Source: Aeromonas tecta
GTDB taxonomy: Bacteria; Pseudomonadota; Gammaproteobacteria; Enterobacterales; Aeromonadaceae
Reading direction: 5' to 3'
DNA: 64,000 nucleotides
NCBI RefSeq assembly: GCF_000820185.1
Contig: NZ_CDCA01000050.1
Span: 24,869-88,868 of the forward strand
The translations under genes and the position numbers were made by a program. This document shows, in pieces, positions 37,565 through 46,731 of the stretch. How positions within the stretch are numbered: position 1 is the stretch's first letter; every line of letters starts with the position of its first letter. The notes beneath the pieces were generated by a model that saw only the letters and a list, made by a program, of their open reading frames with translations, was not told the origin of the DNA and did no database searches.

Positions 37565-39085
37565 TCAGGATACGCTCTTGCGATCCGGGCAGCGGCCTAT
37601 GATGTCGGCGGGTAGCTCCCCGTTGTCCTGCTCCAGCACCACGTCAAATCCCCACAACTGGTGCAGATGCTTGAGCACCTCGTGGCGCGATTCCCCGAGC
37701 GGGATCCGGTTGTGTGGCACATAGCGCAGGGTGAGGGATCTGTCCCCCTTCACCGCCACGTTGTAGACCTGAATATTGGGCTCCAGGTTGCTCAGGTTGT
37801 ATTGAGCCGACAGGGTGTTGCGCACCAGTCGATAGCCTTCCTCATTGTGAATGGCCGAGACTTTCAGATAGTTCTTCAGATCGTCATCGTCGATGGCAAA
37901 CAGCTTCATGTCGCGCATCACCTTGGGGCTCAGGAACTGGCTGATGAAGCTCTCATCCTTGAAGTTCTGCATGGCGAAATGCAGGGTATCGACCCAGTTG
38001 GTGCCGGCATAATCGGGGAACCAGTATCTGTCCTCCTCGGTGGGATGCTCACAGATGCGGCGCAAGTCGGTAAACATGGCAAAACCCAGCGCATAGGGGT
38101 TGATGCCCGAGTAGTGTCGGCTGTTGTAGGGAGGCTGATACACCACATTGGTGTGACTGTGCAGCACCTCTATCATGAATCTGTCGCTGATCTTCCCCTC
38201 GTCATACAGATGATTGAGGATGCTGTAGTGCCAGAAGGTGGCCCAGCCCTCGTTCATCACCTGGGTCTGCTTCTGTGGGTAGAAGTATTGACTGATTTTT
38301 CTCACTATTCGCACTATTTCACGCTGCCAAGGCTCGAGTAATGGCGCATTTTTCTCTATGAAATAGAGGATGTTCTCCTGTGGCTCAGGGGGGTAGCGTC
38401 TGTCCTCGACACCGGAGGCCTTGTGTTGTTTGGGCAAGGTACGCCACAGTTCGTTGACCTGGGTTTGCAGGTAATCTTCCCGTGCCTTCTGGCGCCGTTT
38501 CTCCTCGGCAAGCGAAATCTTCTGGGGCCGTTTGTAGCGATCCACCCCAAAGTTCATCAGGGCGTGACAGGAGTCGATCAGTCGCTCGACCGCGTCTATA
38601 CCATGTTTTTCTTCACACTCGGTGATGTAGTTTTTGGCAAAGAGCAGATAGTCGATGATGGAAGAGGCGTCGCTCCAGGCTTTGAACAGATAGTTGTTCT
38701 TGAAAAAAGAGTTGTGGCCATAGCAGGCATGGGCCATCACCAGTGCCTGCATCGGCATGGTGTTTTCTTCCATCAAATAGGCAATGCAGGGATCCGAGTT
38801 GATGACGATCTCGTACGCTAGCCCCATCTGGCCACGCTTGTAGTTACGCTCTGTGTGGATGAAGCGCTTGCCAAACGACCAGTGTTGGTAGCCGATGGGC
38901 ATGCCCACACTGGAGTAGGCATCCATCATCTGCTCGGCGGTGATCACCTCGATCTGGTTGGGGTAAGTATCTAGCCGATAAAATTTGGCGACCCGGGCAA
39001 TCTCCTGGTGATAGATCTCCAGCAGATCAAAGTTCCAGTCAGGACCATCGTCCAGCGGCGCTATTTTTCTCGCGGTTTCTACCAT
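37565..39085 (-). CDS. ycgB: SpoVR family protein (YcgB-like)
   Basis: 506 aa, near E. coli YcgB (510). Conserved segments include HACYGHNSFFKNNYLF, MNEGWATFWHYSILNHLYDEG and the histidine-rich CYGH/HSHTNVVYQPPYNSRHYSGINPYALG. The biochemical role is undefined; the family takes its name from a Bacillus sporulation gene, and in proteobacteria it is stationary-phase and stress associated. Last gene of a prkA-yeaH-spoVR operon, 10 bp after yeaH. Confidence 0.94.
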   Translation of the reverse strand: MVETARKIAPLDDGPDWNFDLLEIYHQEIARVAKFYRLDTYPNQIEVITAEQMMDAYSSVGMPIGYQHWSFGKRFIHTERNYKRGQMGLAYEIVINSDPCIAYLMEENTMPMQALVMAHACYGHNSFFKNNYLFKAWSDASSIIDYLLFAKNYITECEEKHGIDAVERLIDSCHALMNFGVDRYKRPQKISLAEEKRRQKAREDYLQTQVNELWRTLPKQHKASGVEDRRYPPEPQENILYFIEKNAPLLEPWQREIVRIVRKISQYFYPQKQTQVMNEGWATFWHYSILNHLYDEGKISDRFMIEVLHSHTNVVYQPPYNSRHYSGINPYALGFAMFTDLRRICEHPTEEDRYWFPDYAGTNWVDTLHFAMQNFKDESFISQFLSPKVMRDMKLFAIDDDDLKNYLKVSAIHNEEGYRLVRNTLSAQYNLSNLEPNIQVYNVAVKGDRSLTLRYVPHNRIPLGESRHEVLKHLHQLWGFDVVLEQDNGELPADIIGRCPDRKSVS

Positions 39086-39095
39086 ATGACGTCCC

Positions 39096-40367
39096 TCAAG
39101 CCGCTTGCTTCTTGAACAGCTCCCGGAAGACCGGATAGATGTCCTCCACCTTGCGAATGTGTTCCATCGCGAAGTGGGGGAATTGGCCAGCTACCGACTC
39201 ATATTCGTGCCACAGCGTCTGGTGGGCACGGGTGGTGATCTCGATGTAGGAGTAATAACGCACTCGCGGCATGATATCGCGCATCAGGATCTCCCTGCAC
39301 TGGGGCGAGTCATCCGCCCAGTTATCTCCATCTGATGCCTGCGCCGCATAGATGTTCCACTGGTTGGCGGGGTAACGCTCGTTGATGATGTCGTTCATCA
39401 TCTTGAGAGCACTGGAGACGATGGTGCCGCCAGTTTCTTGGGAGTAGAAGAACTCGTGCTCGTCCACCTCCTTGGCCTGGGTGTGGTGGCGAATATAGAC
39501 CACCTCCACGTTTTTGTAGGTACGGCTCAGGAACAGGTAGAGCAGGATATAGAAACGCTTGGCCATCTCTTTGGTGGCCTGATCCATGGAGCCGGACACA
39601 TCCATCAGGCAGAACATTACCGCCTGGCTTGATGGCACCGGGCGTTTGACGAAGTTGTTGAACTTGAGATCGAAGGTGTCGATGAAGGGCACGGCATCGA
39701 TGCGCCGCTTCAGCTCCCGGATCTCCTTCTCCAACTGCGCCATTTCGGCAAAGTGATCGTTGGGCTCACCAGCGAGCAGGGCGAGCCGCTGCTCCAGCTC
39801 GCGCAACTGACGTTTCTTGCCTGCCTGCAGCGCCATGCGACGGGCCAGGGAATTTTGCAAGGATCTCACCACGTTGATGTTGGCGGGCACGCCGTTGGAG
39901 GTGTAGCCCGCCCGGTAGGTTTTCATCTCCATCAGCTGGTTGAGCTGGGTTTTCTGCAAGCGGGGCAGCTCCAAGTCTTCAAACAGCAAGTCCAGATACT
40001 CATCCTTGGAGATTTGGAAGACGAAGTCGTCGGCGCCTTCTCCCTGATCCGAGGCCTGACCTTCGCCACCCCCTTGACCGCTGCCCCCTCCCTTGGGGCG
40101 GTCAATCTTGTCGCCAGAGACGAATTGATCGTTGCCAGGGTGAACCATCTCCCGCTTGCCGCCTTGCCCCTGATGAAAATGGGGTTCACCGATGTCTTTG
40201 GTCGGGATGCTGATGCTCTCGCCCTTGTCCACATCCTGAATGCTGCGCTTGGAGACAGCATCCGAAACCGCTTGTTTGATCTGCTTCTTGTAACGGCGGA
40301 TGAAGCGCTGCCGATTGACAGCGCTTTTGTTTTTGCCGTTGAGCCTGCGGTCGATAAAATGCGCCAT
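39096..40367 (-). CDS. yeaH: DUF444/YeaH family VWA-domain protein
   Basis: 423 aa. An N-terminal basic region is followed by a glycine/glutamine-rich linker near 90-110, a helical region, and a von Willebrand A-like domain with a MIDAS-type motif [18 protein letters not shown] near residue 250. In E. coli YeaH is encoded with the kinase YeaG/PrkA and takes part in the response to sustained nitrogen or acid stress. Here it lies between prkA (24 bp) and spoVR (10 bp). Confidence 0.95.
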   Translation of the reverse strand: MAHFIDRRLNGKNKSAVNRQRFIRRYKKQIKQAVSDAVSKRSIQDVDKGESISIPTKDIGEPHFHQGQGGKREMVHPGNDQFVSGDKIDRPKGGGSGQGGGEGQASDQGEGADDFVFQISKDEYLDLLFEDLELPRLQKTQLNQLMEMKTYRAGYTSNGVPANINVVRSLQNSLARRMALQAGKKRQLRELEQRLALLAGEPNDHFAEMAQLEKEIRELKRRIDAVPFIDTFDLKFNNFVKRPVPSSQAVMFCLMDVSGSMDQATKEMAKRFYILLYLFLSRTYKNVEVVYIRHHTQAKEVDEHEFFYSQETGGTIVSSALKMMNDIINERYPANQWNIYAAQASDGDNWADDSPQCREILMRDIMPRVRYYSYIEITTRAHQTLWHEYESVAGQFPHFAMEHIRKVEDIYPVFRELFKKQAA

Positions 40368-40391
40368 AACTCCCCCTTGAACTGATCAGGG

Positions 40392-42314
40392 TCAGGATGA
40401 CTTGCGTACCCTGAGGTACCACTCGGAGAGCAGGCGCACCTGTTTGCGGGTGTAGCCTTTCTCCATCATCCGTTCGACAAAGTTATCGTGCTTCTTCTGC
40501 TCCTCGGCTGAGGTTTTGCTGTTGAAGGAGATAACTGGCAGCAGCTCTTCCGTGTTGGAGAACATCTTCTTCTCGATCACGGTGCGCAGCTTCTCGTAAC
40601 TGGTCCAGTTGGGGTTACGGCCTGCATTGTTGGCCCGTGCTCGCAGCACGAAGTTGACGATCTCGTTACGGAAATCTTTCGGATTGCTGATCCCCGCCGG
40701 TTTTTCGATCTTCTCCAGCTCGCTGTTGAGAGATGCCCTGTCAAACAGCTGGCCGGTTTCCGGGTCACGGTATTCCTGATCCTGGATCCAGAAGTCGGCG
40801 TAGGTGACGTAGCGATCGAAGATGTTTTGGCCGTACTCCGAATAGGATTCGAGGTAGGCGGTCTGGATCTCCTTGCCGATAAACTCCACGTAGCGTGGGG
40901 TCAGATAGCCCTTGATGAACTCGAGATAGCGATCGTGCAGCTCTTGCGGGAACTGCTCGCGTTCTATCTGCTGCTCCAGCACATAGAAGAGGTGAACCGG
41001 GTTGGCGGCCACTTCCGCATGGTCGAAGTTGAACACCCGGGAGAGGATCTTGAACGCGAAGCGGGTCGAGAGGCCATTCATGCCCTCGTCCACGCCGGCA
41101 TAGTCACGGTATTCCTGATAACTCTTGGCCTTGGGATCCGTGTCTTTCAGGCTCTCGCCGTCATAGACCCGCATCTTGGAGTAGAGGCTAGAGTTTTCAG
41201 GTTCCTTGAGCCGTGAGAGGACGGAGAATTGGCCGAGCAGCTCCAGGGTGCCGGGTGCACATTTGGCGTCGGTCAGTTCGCTGTTGATCAGCAGTTTTTC
41301 GTAGATTTTTACCTCTTCCGAGACGCGCAGGCAGTAAGGCACCTTGACGATGTAAACCCGGTCGAGGAAGGCCTCGTTGTTCTTGTTGTTACGGAACTGC
41401 TGCCACTCAGACTCATTGGAGTGAGCCAGCAAGATACCGTCGAAGGGCAGGGCGGAGAGGCCTTCGGTACCGTTGTAGTTGCCTTCCTGAGTCGCAGTCA
41501 GCAAGGGGTGCAGCACCTTGATGGGGGCCTTGAACATCTCCACGAACTCCATCATCCCCTGGTTTGCCTTACAGAGCGCACCTGAGTAGGAGTAAGCATC
41601 GGCATCATCCTGGGCGTAATGCTCCAACATGCGGATATCGACCTTGCCAACCAGAGAGGAGATGTCCTGGTTGTTGTCATCGCCAGGCTCCGTCTTGGCG
41701 ATGGCAATCTGATCCAAGATGGATGGATTGACCTTTTCTACCTTGAACTTGGTGATGTCACCGCCAAACTCGTGCAGCCGTTTGGCCGCCCAAGGGGACA
41801 TGATGGGGCGCAGGTAGCGGTGCGGGATGCCGTACTCTTTTTCCAGGATCTCGCCGTCTTCCTCAATGTCGAACAGGCAGAAGGGGTGATCGTTGACCGG
41901 CGACCCCTTGATGCGATAGATGGGCACCTTCTGCATCAGAGATTTGAGTTTTTCGGCCAGGGATGACTTGCCGCCGCCGACCGGCCCCAGCAGGTAGAGG
42001 ATCTGCTTCTTCTCTTCCAGCCCCTGGGCCGAGTGTTTGAGGTAGGAGACGATCTGCTCGATGGCCTCTTCCATGCCATAGAAGTCTTTGAAAGCGGGAT
42101 AGCGTGCGACGACGCGGTTGGAGAAAAGGCGGCTGAGGCGCGGATTGACCGAAGTATCGATCATTTCCGGTTCGCCGATGGCAACCAGCAGACGTTCGGC
42201 GGCGGAGGCGTAGCAGGATTTATCCTGTTTGCACATGTCCAGGAACTCCTGGATGCTGTACTCCTCCTCTCTGGCCTTCTCATACCGCTGTTGATAGTGC
42301 TCGAAGATGCCCAT
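40392..42314 (-). CDS. prkA: PrkA/YeaG family serine protein kinase
   Basis: 640 aa. N-terminal AAA-type ATPase domain with P-loop GPVGGGKS at 110-117 and the family segment LAHSNESEWQQFRNNKNNEAFLDRVY. A C-terminal PrkA kinase-like domain follows. Known as a starvation and stress-induced kinase or AAA protease in E. coli and Bacillus. First gene of the prkA-yeaH-spoVR operon, with GAGGG eight bases before the ATG. The leader upstream is long and contains competing hairpins. Confidence 0.95.
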   Translation of the reverse strand: MGIFEHYQQRYEKAREEEYSIQEFLDMCKQDKSCYASAAERLLVAIGEPEMIDTSVNPRLSRLFSNRVVARYPAFKDFYGMEEAIEQIVSYLKHSAQGLEEKKQILYLLGPVGGGKSSLAEKLKSLMQKVPIYRIKGSPVNDHPFCLFDIEEDGEILEKEYGIPHRYLRPIMSPWAAKRLHEFGGDITKFKVEKVNPSILDQIAIAKTEPGDDNNQDISSLVGKVDIRMLEHYAQDDADAYSYSGALCKANQGMMEFVEMFKAPIKVLHPLLTATQEGNYNGTEGLSALPFDGILLAHSNESEWQQFRNNKNNEAFLDRVYIVKVPYCLRVSEEVKIYEKLLINSELTDAKCAPGTLELLGQFSVLSRLKEPENSSLYSKMRVYDGESLKDTDPKAKSYQEYRDYAGVDEGMNGLSTRFAFKILSRVFNFDHAEVAANPVHLFYVLEQQIEREQFPQELHDRYLEFIKGYLTPRYVEFIGKEIQTAYLESYSEYGQNIFDRYVTYADFWIQDQEYRDPETGQLFDRASLNSELEKIEKPAGISNPKDFRNEIVNFVLRARANNAGRNPNWTSYEKLRTVIEKKMFSNTEELLPVISFNSKTSAEEQKKHDNFVERMMEKGYTRKQVRLLSEWYLRVRKSS

Positions 42315-42435
42315 AACTTAGCCCTCGTTATAGTCGCTTACCCTGAAAAAGAGTGGATCACTACTTTTGTTCTGTTTGCCTCTTAAGCCTAGTCAACAGC
42401 CCCCAGTAATCCATCGCCATCATAGGTTTAAGTTT

Positions 42436-42467
42436 GTACGGGAGCTTCCCGATCCTGGTACGGGAAG
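42436..42467 (-). promoter_or_regulatory. Mutually exclusive hairpins upstream of prkA
   Basis: CGGGAGCTTCCCG is a tight hairpin, and CTTCCCG-N9-CGGGAAG is an alternative one using the same CTTCCCG arm. The direct repeat GTACGGGA occurs at 42436 and 42458. The segment lies about 120-150 bp upstream of the prkA start. If transcribed it could form alternative structures; as DNA it could equally be a repeated protein site. Confidence 0.4.
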
Positions 42468-42650
42468 GTGCAGCCAATGACATATCTATGTTACTGACTG
42501 TTAAATTATTTTTGCCATGATCGTGATGCAAATGTCAAAGACATAAAAAATAAATGTTTGTGTGATATAGGCAGGGTAGTGGCGACCCAGGTTCTGGTGT
42601 GAGCCAAGTGCAGGCGGGGTAAGGCGGGCAGCATCGGATCATACAAATTG

Positions 42651-42674
42651 CATTACGTTTACGTGAGCGTAATG
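42651..42674. promoter_or_regulatory. Dyad operator candidate upstream of the small RNA gene
   Basis: CATTACG-N10-CGTAATG encloses TTACG-TGAG-CGTAA. The core TTTACGTGAGCGTAAT resembles the LiuR (MerR-family) consensus TTTACGT-NN-ACGTAAA. It is centred about 82 bp upstream of the inferred small RNA start and about 350 bp from prkA. Binding-protein identity is inferred from resemblance only. Confidence 0.45.
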
Positions 42675-42708
42675 TACTTTGTTTGGTGTTTAAGCTCTAA
42701 TTTTTACA

Positions 42709-42737
42709 TTGACGCTACATTCTGGCTGCTCTAGATT
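42709..42737 (+). promoter_or_regulatory. Sigma70-type promoter of the small RNA gene
   Basis: TTGACG (-35, 42709-42714), a 17-bp spacer, then TAGATT (-10, 42732-42737). Start expected near 42744-42746. No protein-coding gene follows on this strand. Confidence 0.75.
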
Positions 42738-42743
42738 GGCCCT

Positions 42744-42856
42744 GTGTCGAGCAGCCATCGCTTTAGCAAGAAAGTGATGGCTGTACAGATACTAAGCTCT
42801 GTTTAAGCACGTTTCCGTTGGCTTGACCCTCGCATTCGCGGGGGTCTTCTTTTTTT
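42744..42856 (+). ncRNA. Candidate novel small RNA, about 110 nt
   Basis: A free-standing transcription unit on the plus strand between divergent prkA and the 3' end of the RecQ-like gene. The predicted RNA has a 5' hairpin of 13 bp (CAGCCATCGCTTT 42752-42764, loop AGCAAG, AAAGTGATGGCTG 42771-42783, one G-U pair). A short hairpin ACAGA/TCTGT follows at 42785-42802, then an unpaired stretch at about 42803-42824, and an intrinsic terminator at 42825-42856. No reading frame with a ribosome site lies inside. The layout fits an Hfq-type regulatory RNA. It does not match by eye E. coli RyhB, Spot 42, ArcZ, SdsR, CyaR, ChiX or FnrS, and it has no repeated GGA loops as in CsrB. Confidence 0.7.
42825..42856 (+). 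terminator. Intrinsic terminator of the small RNA
   Basis: 9-bp stem GACCCTCGC-ATTC-GCGGGGGTC (one T-G pair) followed by TTCTTTTTTT. Confidence 0.9.
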
Positions 42857-42895
42857 GGCGTTTGGCGTTTGGCGTTTGGCGTTTGGCGTTTGGCA
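42854..42895 (+). repeat. Heptanucleotide tandem repeat (TTTGGCG)n
   Basis: Five perfect copies of TTTGGCG at 42854-42888 and a sixth, TTTGGCA, at 42889-42895. It begins inside the T-tail of the small RNA terminator and ends 11 bp before the stop codon of the RecQ-like gene. Such short tandem repeats are prone to slippage. Confidence 0.97.
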
Positions 42896-42905
42896 GATTG
42901 GCGTG

Positions 42906-44828
42906 TCACGGCGTGACGGGGTAGATACGGGAGACTGCTGCCAACACATCTGCAAACGGATGGGCAGCAAGCTGGCTAAAGCCTGCCAGATTCTTTGCCT
43001 TGACCTTGGTGGTCAAAGGGGTGGCGATGCCACACAGGAAACGGGTCAGGATCCGGGGCTCCTGGCTATGGCACAGCGCCACCAGCGGATCGCACCAGGC
43101 ACGCAAGCCGTGCTCGTTGGGTAAGGCCGGGGCTGGCAGCAGAGGCAGGATGGCAATCTCACCCCGACAAACGGAGCAGTGCCCACATTGGCTTGGCGCT
43201 TGCTCATCGGCAAAGTAGATGGCCAGCTCGTAGCTCAGGCAGTGGCTCGAGGTGAAGAAGGCCAGCAGGGCCTGCAACCTTGCCAGCTCACTCTGCTCTT
43301 TCTGCTCGAACAGAGCGTGCAGCTGTGTCGCCAGCGCTGCTACATCCAGATCTTGACGTAATACCCGATACACCTCCGTCATCTGCTTGCTCTCGAGCTC
43401 AATCCAGCCCTGCTGCTGTAGATAATCCAGCGCGGCGGCGGCGCGATGCCGCTCTCCCTGATAACCCTGCCAGAGTGCGTCGAAATCCATGGTGCACCAG
43501 CTGCGTGCCTGCGGGGCGCAGGCAAACAGCTGCTCTAGGAACTGGTGGCGATCCGGATTGAAACGGCTCAGGATCTCCGCTTTTTCCAGCACAAACTTGA
43601 AACGGTACTCGGCAAAGTAGCTGTAGGCCGGCGCGATGACTCCGGCCATCTCCAGATAGACCAGCAGGGTCTTGAGGGGCAGCTGGCGAATGTTGGTGTC
43701 ATTTGACAGGCGCAGCAGGCCAAATTCCCACTCGGCGCCGCTTTGTTGCACCGTCTCGAGCAAGGTCATGATGGCAGCTTTGTCCGGCGTATCCCCGTAG
43801 ACGAAGTTTTCCAGCACCGGCAACTGGGCCCGGCTGGCCAGGACGAGGCAGCGGGAGGAGAGGCCATCGCGCCCGGCACGGCCTATCTCCTGGCTGTAGT
43901 TCTCGATGGATTTGGGTAAGTCATAGTGGATCACTCGGCGGATATCGGCCTTGTCGATGCCCATGCCAAAGGCGATGGTGGCGACGATGCAATCCACCTT
44001 GCCTGCCATGAAGTCGTGCTGGATCTGGCTGCGCAAGGTCGAGTCCAGTCCGGCGTGATAGGCACAGGCCCGGATCCCCGCTCGCTGCAGTCGCTCTGCG
44101 CACTGCTGCGCCGTGTGTTGCAGGGTGACATAGACGATGGTCGGCGCCGCGGGATCGCGCTGCATCTCCTGTTGCAGCCAGCTATCGCGGGCGCTGCCAG
44201 CCAGGGGGACGACGGCGAGATCCAGGTTGGGGCGATAAAAACCGGTCACCACCAGACCCTCTTTATCAATGTCGAACTTGGCCTGCATGTCCGCCATGAC
44301 CGCCGGGGTGGCGGTAGCGGTGAGCAGCAGCACCTGGGGGATGGCGAGCTCGCGGCGATGATCCGGCAGCTTCAAATAGTCCGGGCGAAAATTGTGGCCC
44401 CATTCCGAGATGCAATGCGCCTCGTCCACCACCAGCAAGGAGAGGGGAATTTGGGAGATAAAGCGGCGAAAGCGTTCGTTCTTGAGGCGTTCCACTGAGA
44501 TCATCAGGATCTTGAGCTGACCGTCGCTGGCCTGCTGCATCACCCGCCGGCTCTCCTCCGGCGTCAGGCTGGAATCCAGGGTCGCCGCGGCGATGCCCTT
44601 GCTTTTGAGGAAGGCGAGCTGATCGTGCATCAGGGCAATGAGTGGGGAGATCACCAGGGTCAGATGGGGCAGGGCAAGGGCGGGCAACTGATAGCAGAGG
44701 GATTTGCCGGCGCCGGTCGGGAAGATGGCCGCCGCACTCTTGCCGTCCAGCAGGCGACTGATCACGGCTTCTTGGCCGGGCCTTAACCGATCAAAGCCGA
44801 AGTGACGGGTCAGAAGAGAGGTGATCAT
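42906..44828 (-). CDS. RecQ-like ATP-dependent DNA helicase
   Basis: 640 aa superfamily 2 helicase. Walker A FPTGAGKS at 36-43, DEAH box VVDEAHCISEWGHNFRPDY and motif VI QEIGRAGRDG. Unlike canonical E. coli RecQ (609 aa), the zinc CxxC..C motif (CGHCSVC) lies far downstream, beyond a winged-helix-like region, and no HRDC domain is recognised. It is therefore a RecQ paralogue and not clearly RecQ itself. The ATG at 44828, with GGAG upstream, is preferred over a longer frame starting 70 codons earlier. Divergent from sstT. Confidence 0.88.
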   Translation of the reverse strand: MITSLLTRHFGFDRLRPGQEAVISRLLDGKSAAAIFPTGAGKSLCYQLPALALPHLTLVISPLIALMHDQLAFLKSKGIAAATLDSSLTPEESRRVMQQASDGQLKILMISVERLKNERFRRFISQIPLSLLVVDEAHCISEWGHNFRPDYLKLPDHRRELAIPQVLLLTATATPAVMADMQAKFDIDKEGLVVTGFYRPNLDLAVVPLAGSARDSWLQQEMQRDPAAPTIVYVTLQHTAQQCAERLQRAGIRACAYHAGLDSTLRSQIQHDFMAGKVDCIVATIAFGMGIDKADIRRVIHYDLPKSIENYSQEIGRAGRDGLSSRCLVLASRAQLPVLENFVYGDTPDKAAIMTLLETVQQSGAEWEFGLLRLSNDTNIRQLPLKTLLVYLEMAGVIAPAYSYFAEYRFKFVLEKAEILSRFNPDRHQFLEQLFACAPQARSWCTMDFDALWQGYQGERHRAAAALDYLQQQGWIELESKQMTEVYRVLRQDLDVAALATQLHALFEQKEQSELARLQALLAFFTSSHCLSYELAIYFADEQAPSQCGHCSVCRGEIAILPLLPAPALPNEHGLRAWCDPLVALCHSQEPRILTRFLCGIATPLTTKVKAKNLAGFSQLAAHPFADVLAAVSRIYPVTP

Positions 44829-45166
44829 GGCGAGGCTCCAGCACAGATAAAAGAGCGGCATGATACCACTGTTGGGGCTGCCCGGCCGATGATCGGACTG
44901 GGATGGCGACATTTTAACCGTGGTTGATATTGTGTTATCACATTGTTGTAGATTTTTTGTGAGGTAACCCTGATATTTTTCAGTGATTAAGTGGAAAAAA
45001 ACGCCGACTGATGGGATATTCCTTGTCCGCAGCCCCATGCGTCTTGGACAGATCCAGAAGAAGATTTGCCAGCAGAGATCGTCGTCAATATGCCGGTATC
45101 ACGGCGTGTGGCAGGTTGCCAACAGGACTAATGATTCACGCACTTCACGTGCACAGGGACTATTTG
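44829..45166. other. Divergent intergenic region recQ-like/sstT
   Basis: About 340 bp with no credible gene. It should contain both promoters. A TGTG..TCACA-like stretch near 44932-44943 has the wrong spacing for a CRP site. Nothing else stands out. Confidence 0.5.
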
Positions 45167-46417
45167 ATGACACAACAACACCCCCTCATAAAACTGGTCA
45201 ACAGCACCAGTCTGGTTAGCCAGATCCTGGTCGGTCTGGTACTCGGTATTTTACTCGCCTTGTTAATGCCTGAATGGGCCAAGGCGGCAGGTCTGCTCGG
45301 CAGCCTGTTCGTCGGCGCCCTGAAGGCGGTGGCTCCGTTGCTGGTGTTTGTGCTGGTGATGGCGGCAATCATCGGCCATAAACAGGGCCAAAAGACCAAC
45401 ATGAAGCCAATTCTGCTGCTCTATCTGCTGGGTACCTTCCTGGCGGCGGTGGTGGCGGTAGTGGCGAGCTTCCTGTTCCCCTCCAACCTGCATCTGGTGG
45501 CGAGCAGCGCCGAGATCACCCCGCCGGGTGGCATCACGGAAGTGCTACAAACCCTGCTGTTCAACGTGGTCACCAACCCGGTGAAGGCGCTGATCGATGC
45601 CAACTACATCGGCATCCTGGCCTGGGCCATCGGTCTTGGCATCGCCATGCGTCATGCCAGTGAAGGGACCAAGGCAGTGATCACCGATCTCTCCCACGGG
45701 GTCTCCACCATCGTCAAGGCGGTGATCCGTTGTGCGCCGCTCGGGATCTTTGGGCTGGTCGCCTCAACCCTGGCCGAGACCGGCTTCGGCGCTCTGCTCG
45801 GGTACGCCCAACTGCTGATGGTGCTGATCGGTTGCATGCTGTTCATTGCCTTCGTGGTCAACCCGCTCATCGTGTTTTGGAAGATCAAGCGCAATCCCTA
45901 TCCGCTGGTGCTGACTTGCCTGAAAGAGAGCGGCGTAACCGCCTTCTTCACCCGCAGCTCCGCCGCCAACATCCCGGTCAACATGGCCTTGTGTGAGAAG
46001 CTGCGTCTGCCGGAAGACACCTATGCGGTCTCCATTCCGCTGGGAGCCACCATCAACATGGCCGGCGCCGCCATCACCATTACAGTGCTCTCCATGGCGG
46101 CGGTGCACACCTTAGGGATGGAAGTGGATCTGGCGACCGCCGTGCTGCTCTCCGTGGTGGCCACCGTCAGTGCCTGTGGCGCCTCTGGTGTGGCTGGTGG
46201 CTCGCTGCTGCTGATCCCGCTGGCGTGCAGCCTGTTTGGCATCAGCAACGACATCGCCATGCAGGTCGTTGCCGTGGGCTTCATCATCGGGGTGCTGCAA
46301 GACTCCGCCGAGACGGCCCTCAACAGCTCCACCGACGTGCTGTTCACCGCGGCCGCTTGCATGGCCGAGGATGAGGCGCTGCTGGATGCCGCGCCGCTTG
46401 CTCGCCGCGAAGCCTGA
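45167..46417 (+). CDS. sstT: Serine/threonine:Na+ symporter SstT
   Basis: Inner-membrane DAACS-family symporter of 416 aa (E. coli 414). It shows the family's serine-rich hairpin and helix signatures [20 protein letters not shown] and [28 protein letters not shown], and the C-terminal [24 protein letters not shown]. The ATG at 45167 ([20 protein letters not shown]) has AGGGA upstream and matches the family start; the frame extends further upstream without support. Confidence 0.95.
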   Translation: MTQQHPLIKLVNSTSLVSQILVGLVLGILLALLMPEWAKAAGLLGSLFVGALKAVAPLLVFVLVMAAIIGHKQGQKTNMKPILLLYLLGTFLAAVVAVVASFLFPSNLHLVASSAEITPPGGITEVLQTLLFNVVTNPVKALIDANYIGILAWAIGLGIAMRHASEGTKAVITDLSHGVSTIVKAVIRCAPLGIFGLVASTLAETGFGALLGYAQLLMVLIGCMLFIAFVVNPLIVFWKIKRNPYPLVLTCLKESGVTAFFTRSSAANIPVNMALCEKLRLPEDTYAVSIPLGATINMAGAAITITVLSMAAVHTLGMEVDLATAVLLSVVATVSACGASGVAGGSLLLIPLACSLFGISNDIAMQVVAVGFIIGVLQDSAETALNSSTDVLFTAAACMAEDEALLDAAPLARREA

Positions 46418-46731
46418 TAATCCGTCACTTCATGCATCGAAAACGCCCTCAAATGAGGGCGTTTTTTATTGATCGGCAGAATAGCCTTCATCGCAATCAA
46501 TATTTGAGCCAGGCTCCATGCAACAGCATCTACTAACAAGTTTCATCGAATGAGAGAGGTCTGTTGTCTATTGCTATTTAATAAAGCTTGAGAAATATTA
46601 TCCCAGATCAAATTCTATTTTTATTGATGGAGATTGTTGTCAGGAATAGAAAAACACGATGATACCAATAGATAATTTACAGGCTACGACTTTCGCATAG
46701 TGCCGTATCATGGCGAAAACTGGAGGTGGCA
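46418..46731. other. Intergenic region, AT-rich
   Basis: After the sstT terminator the sequence becomes clearly AT-rich and stays so, apart from the coding parts, to about 48,420. No gene is seen here; the promoter of the following hypothetical gene should lie at its right end. Confidence 0.5.
46440..46467 (+). terminator. Terminator of sstT
   Basis: Stem AAAACGCCCTC-AAAT-GAGGGCGTTTT followed by TT, 22 bp after the stop. Confidence 0.93.

Noticed and set aside
44932..44943. CRP site upstream of sstT
   Set aside because: TGTG and TCACA are too close together (spacing of 3 instead of 6 after TGTGA).
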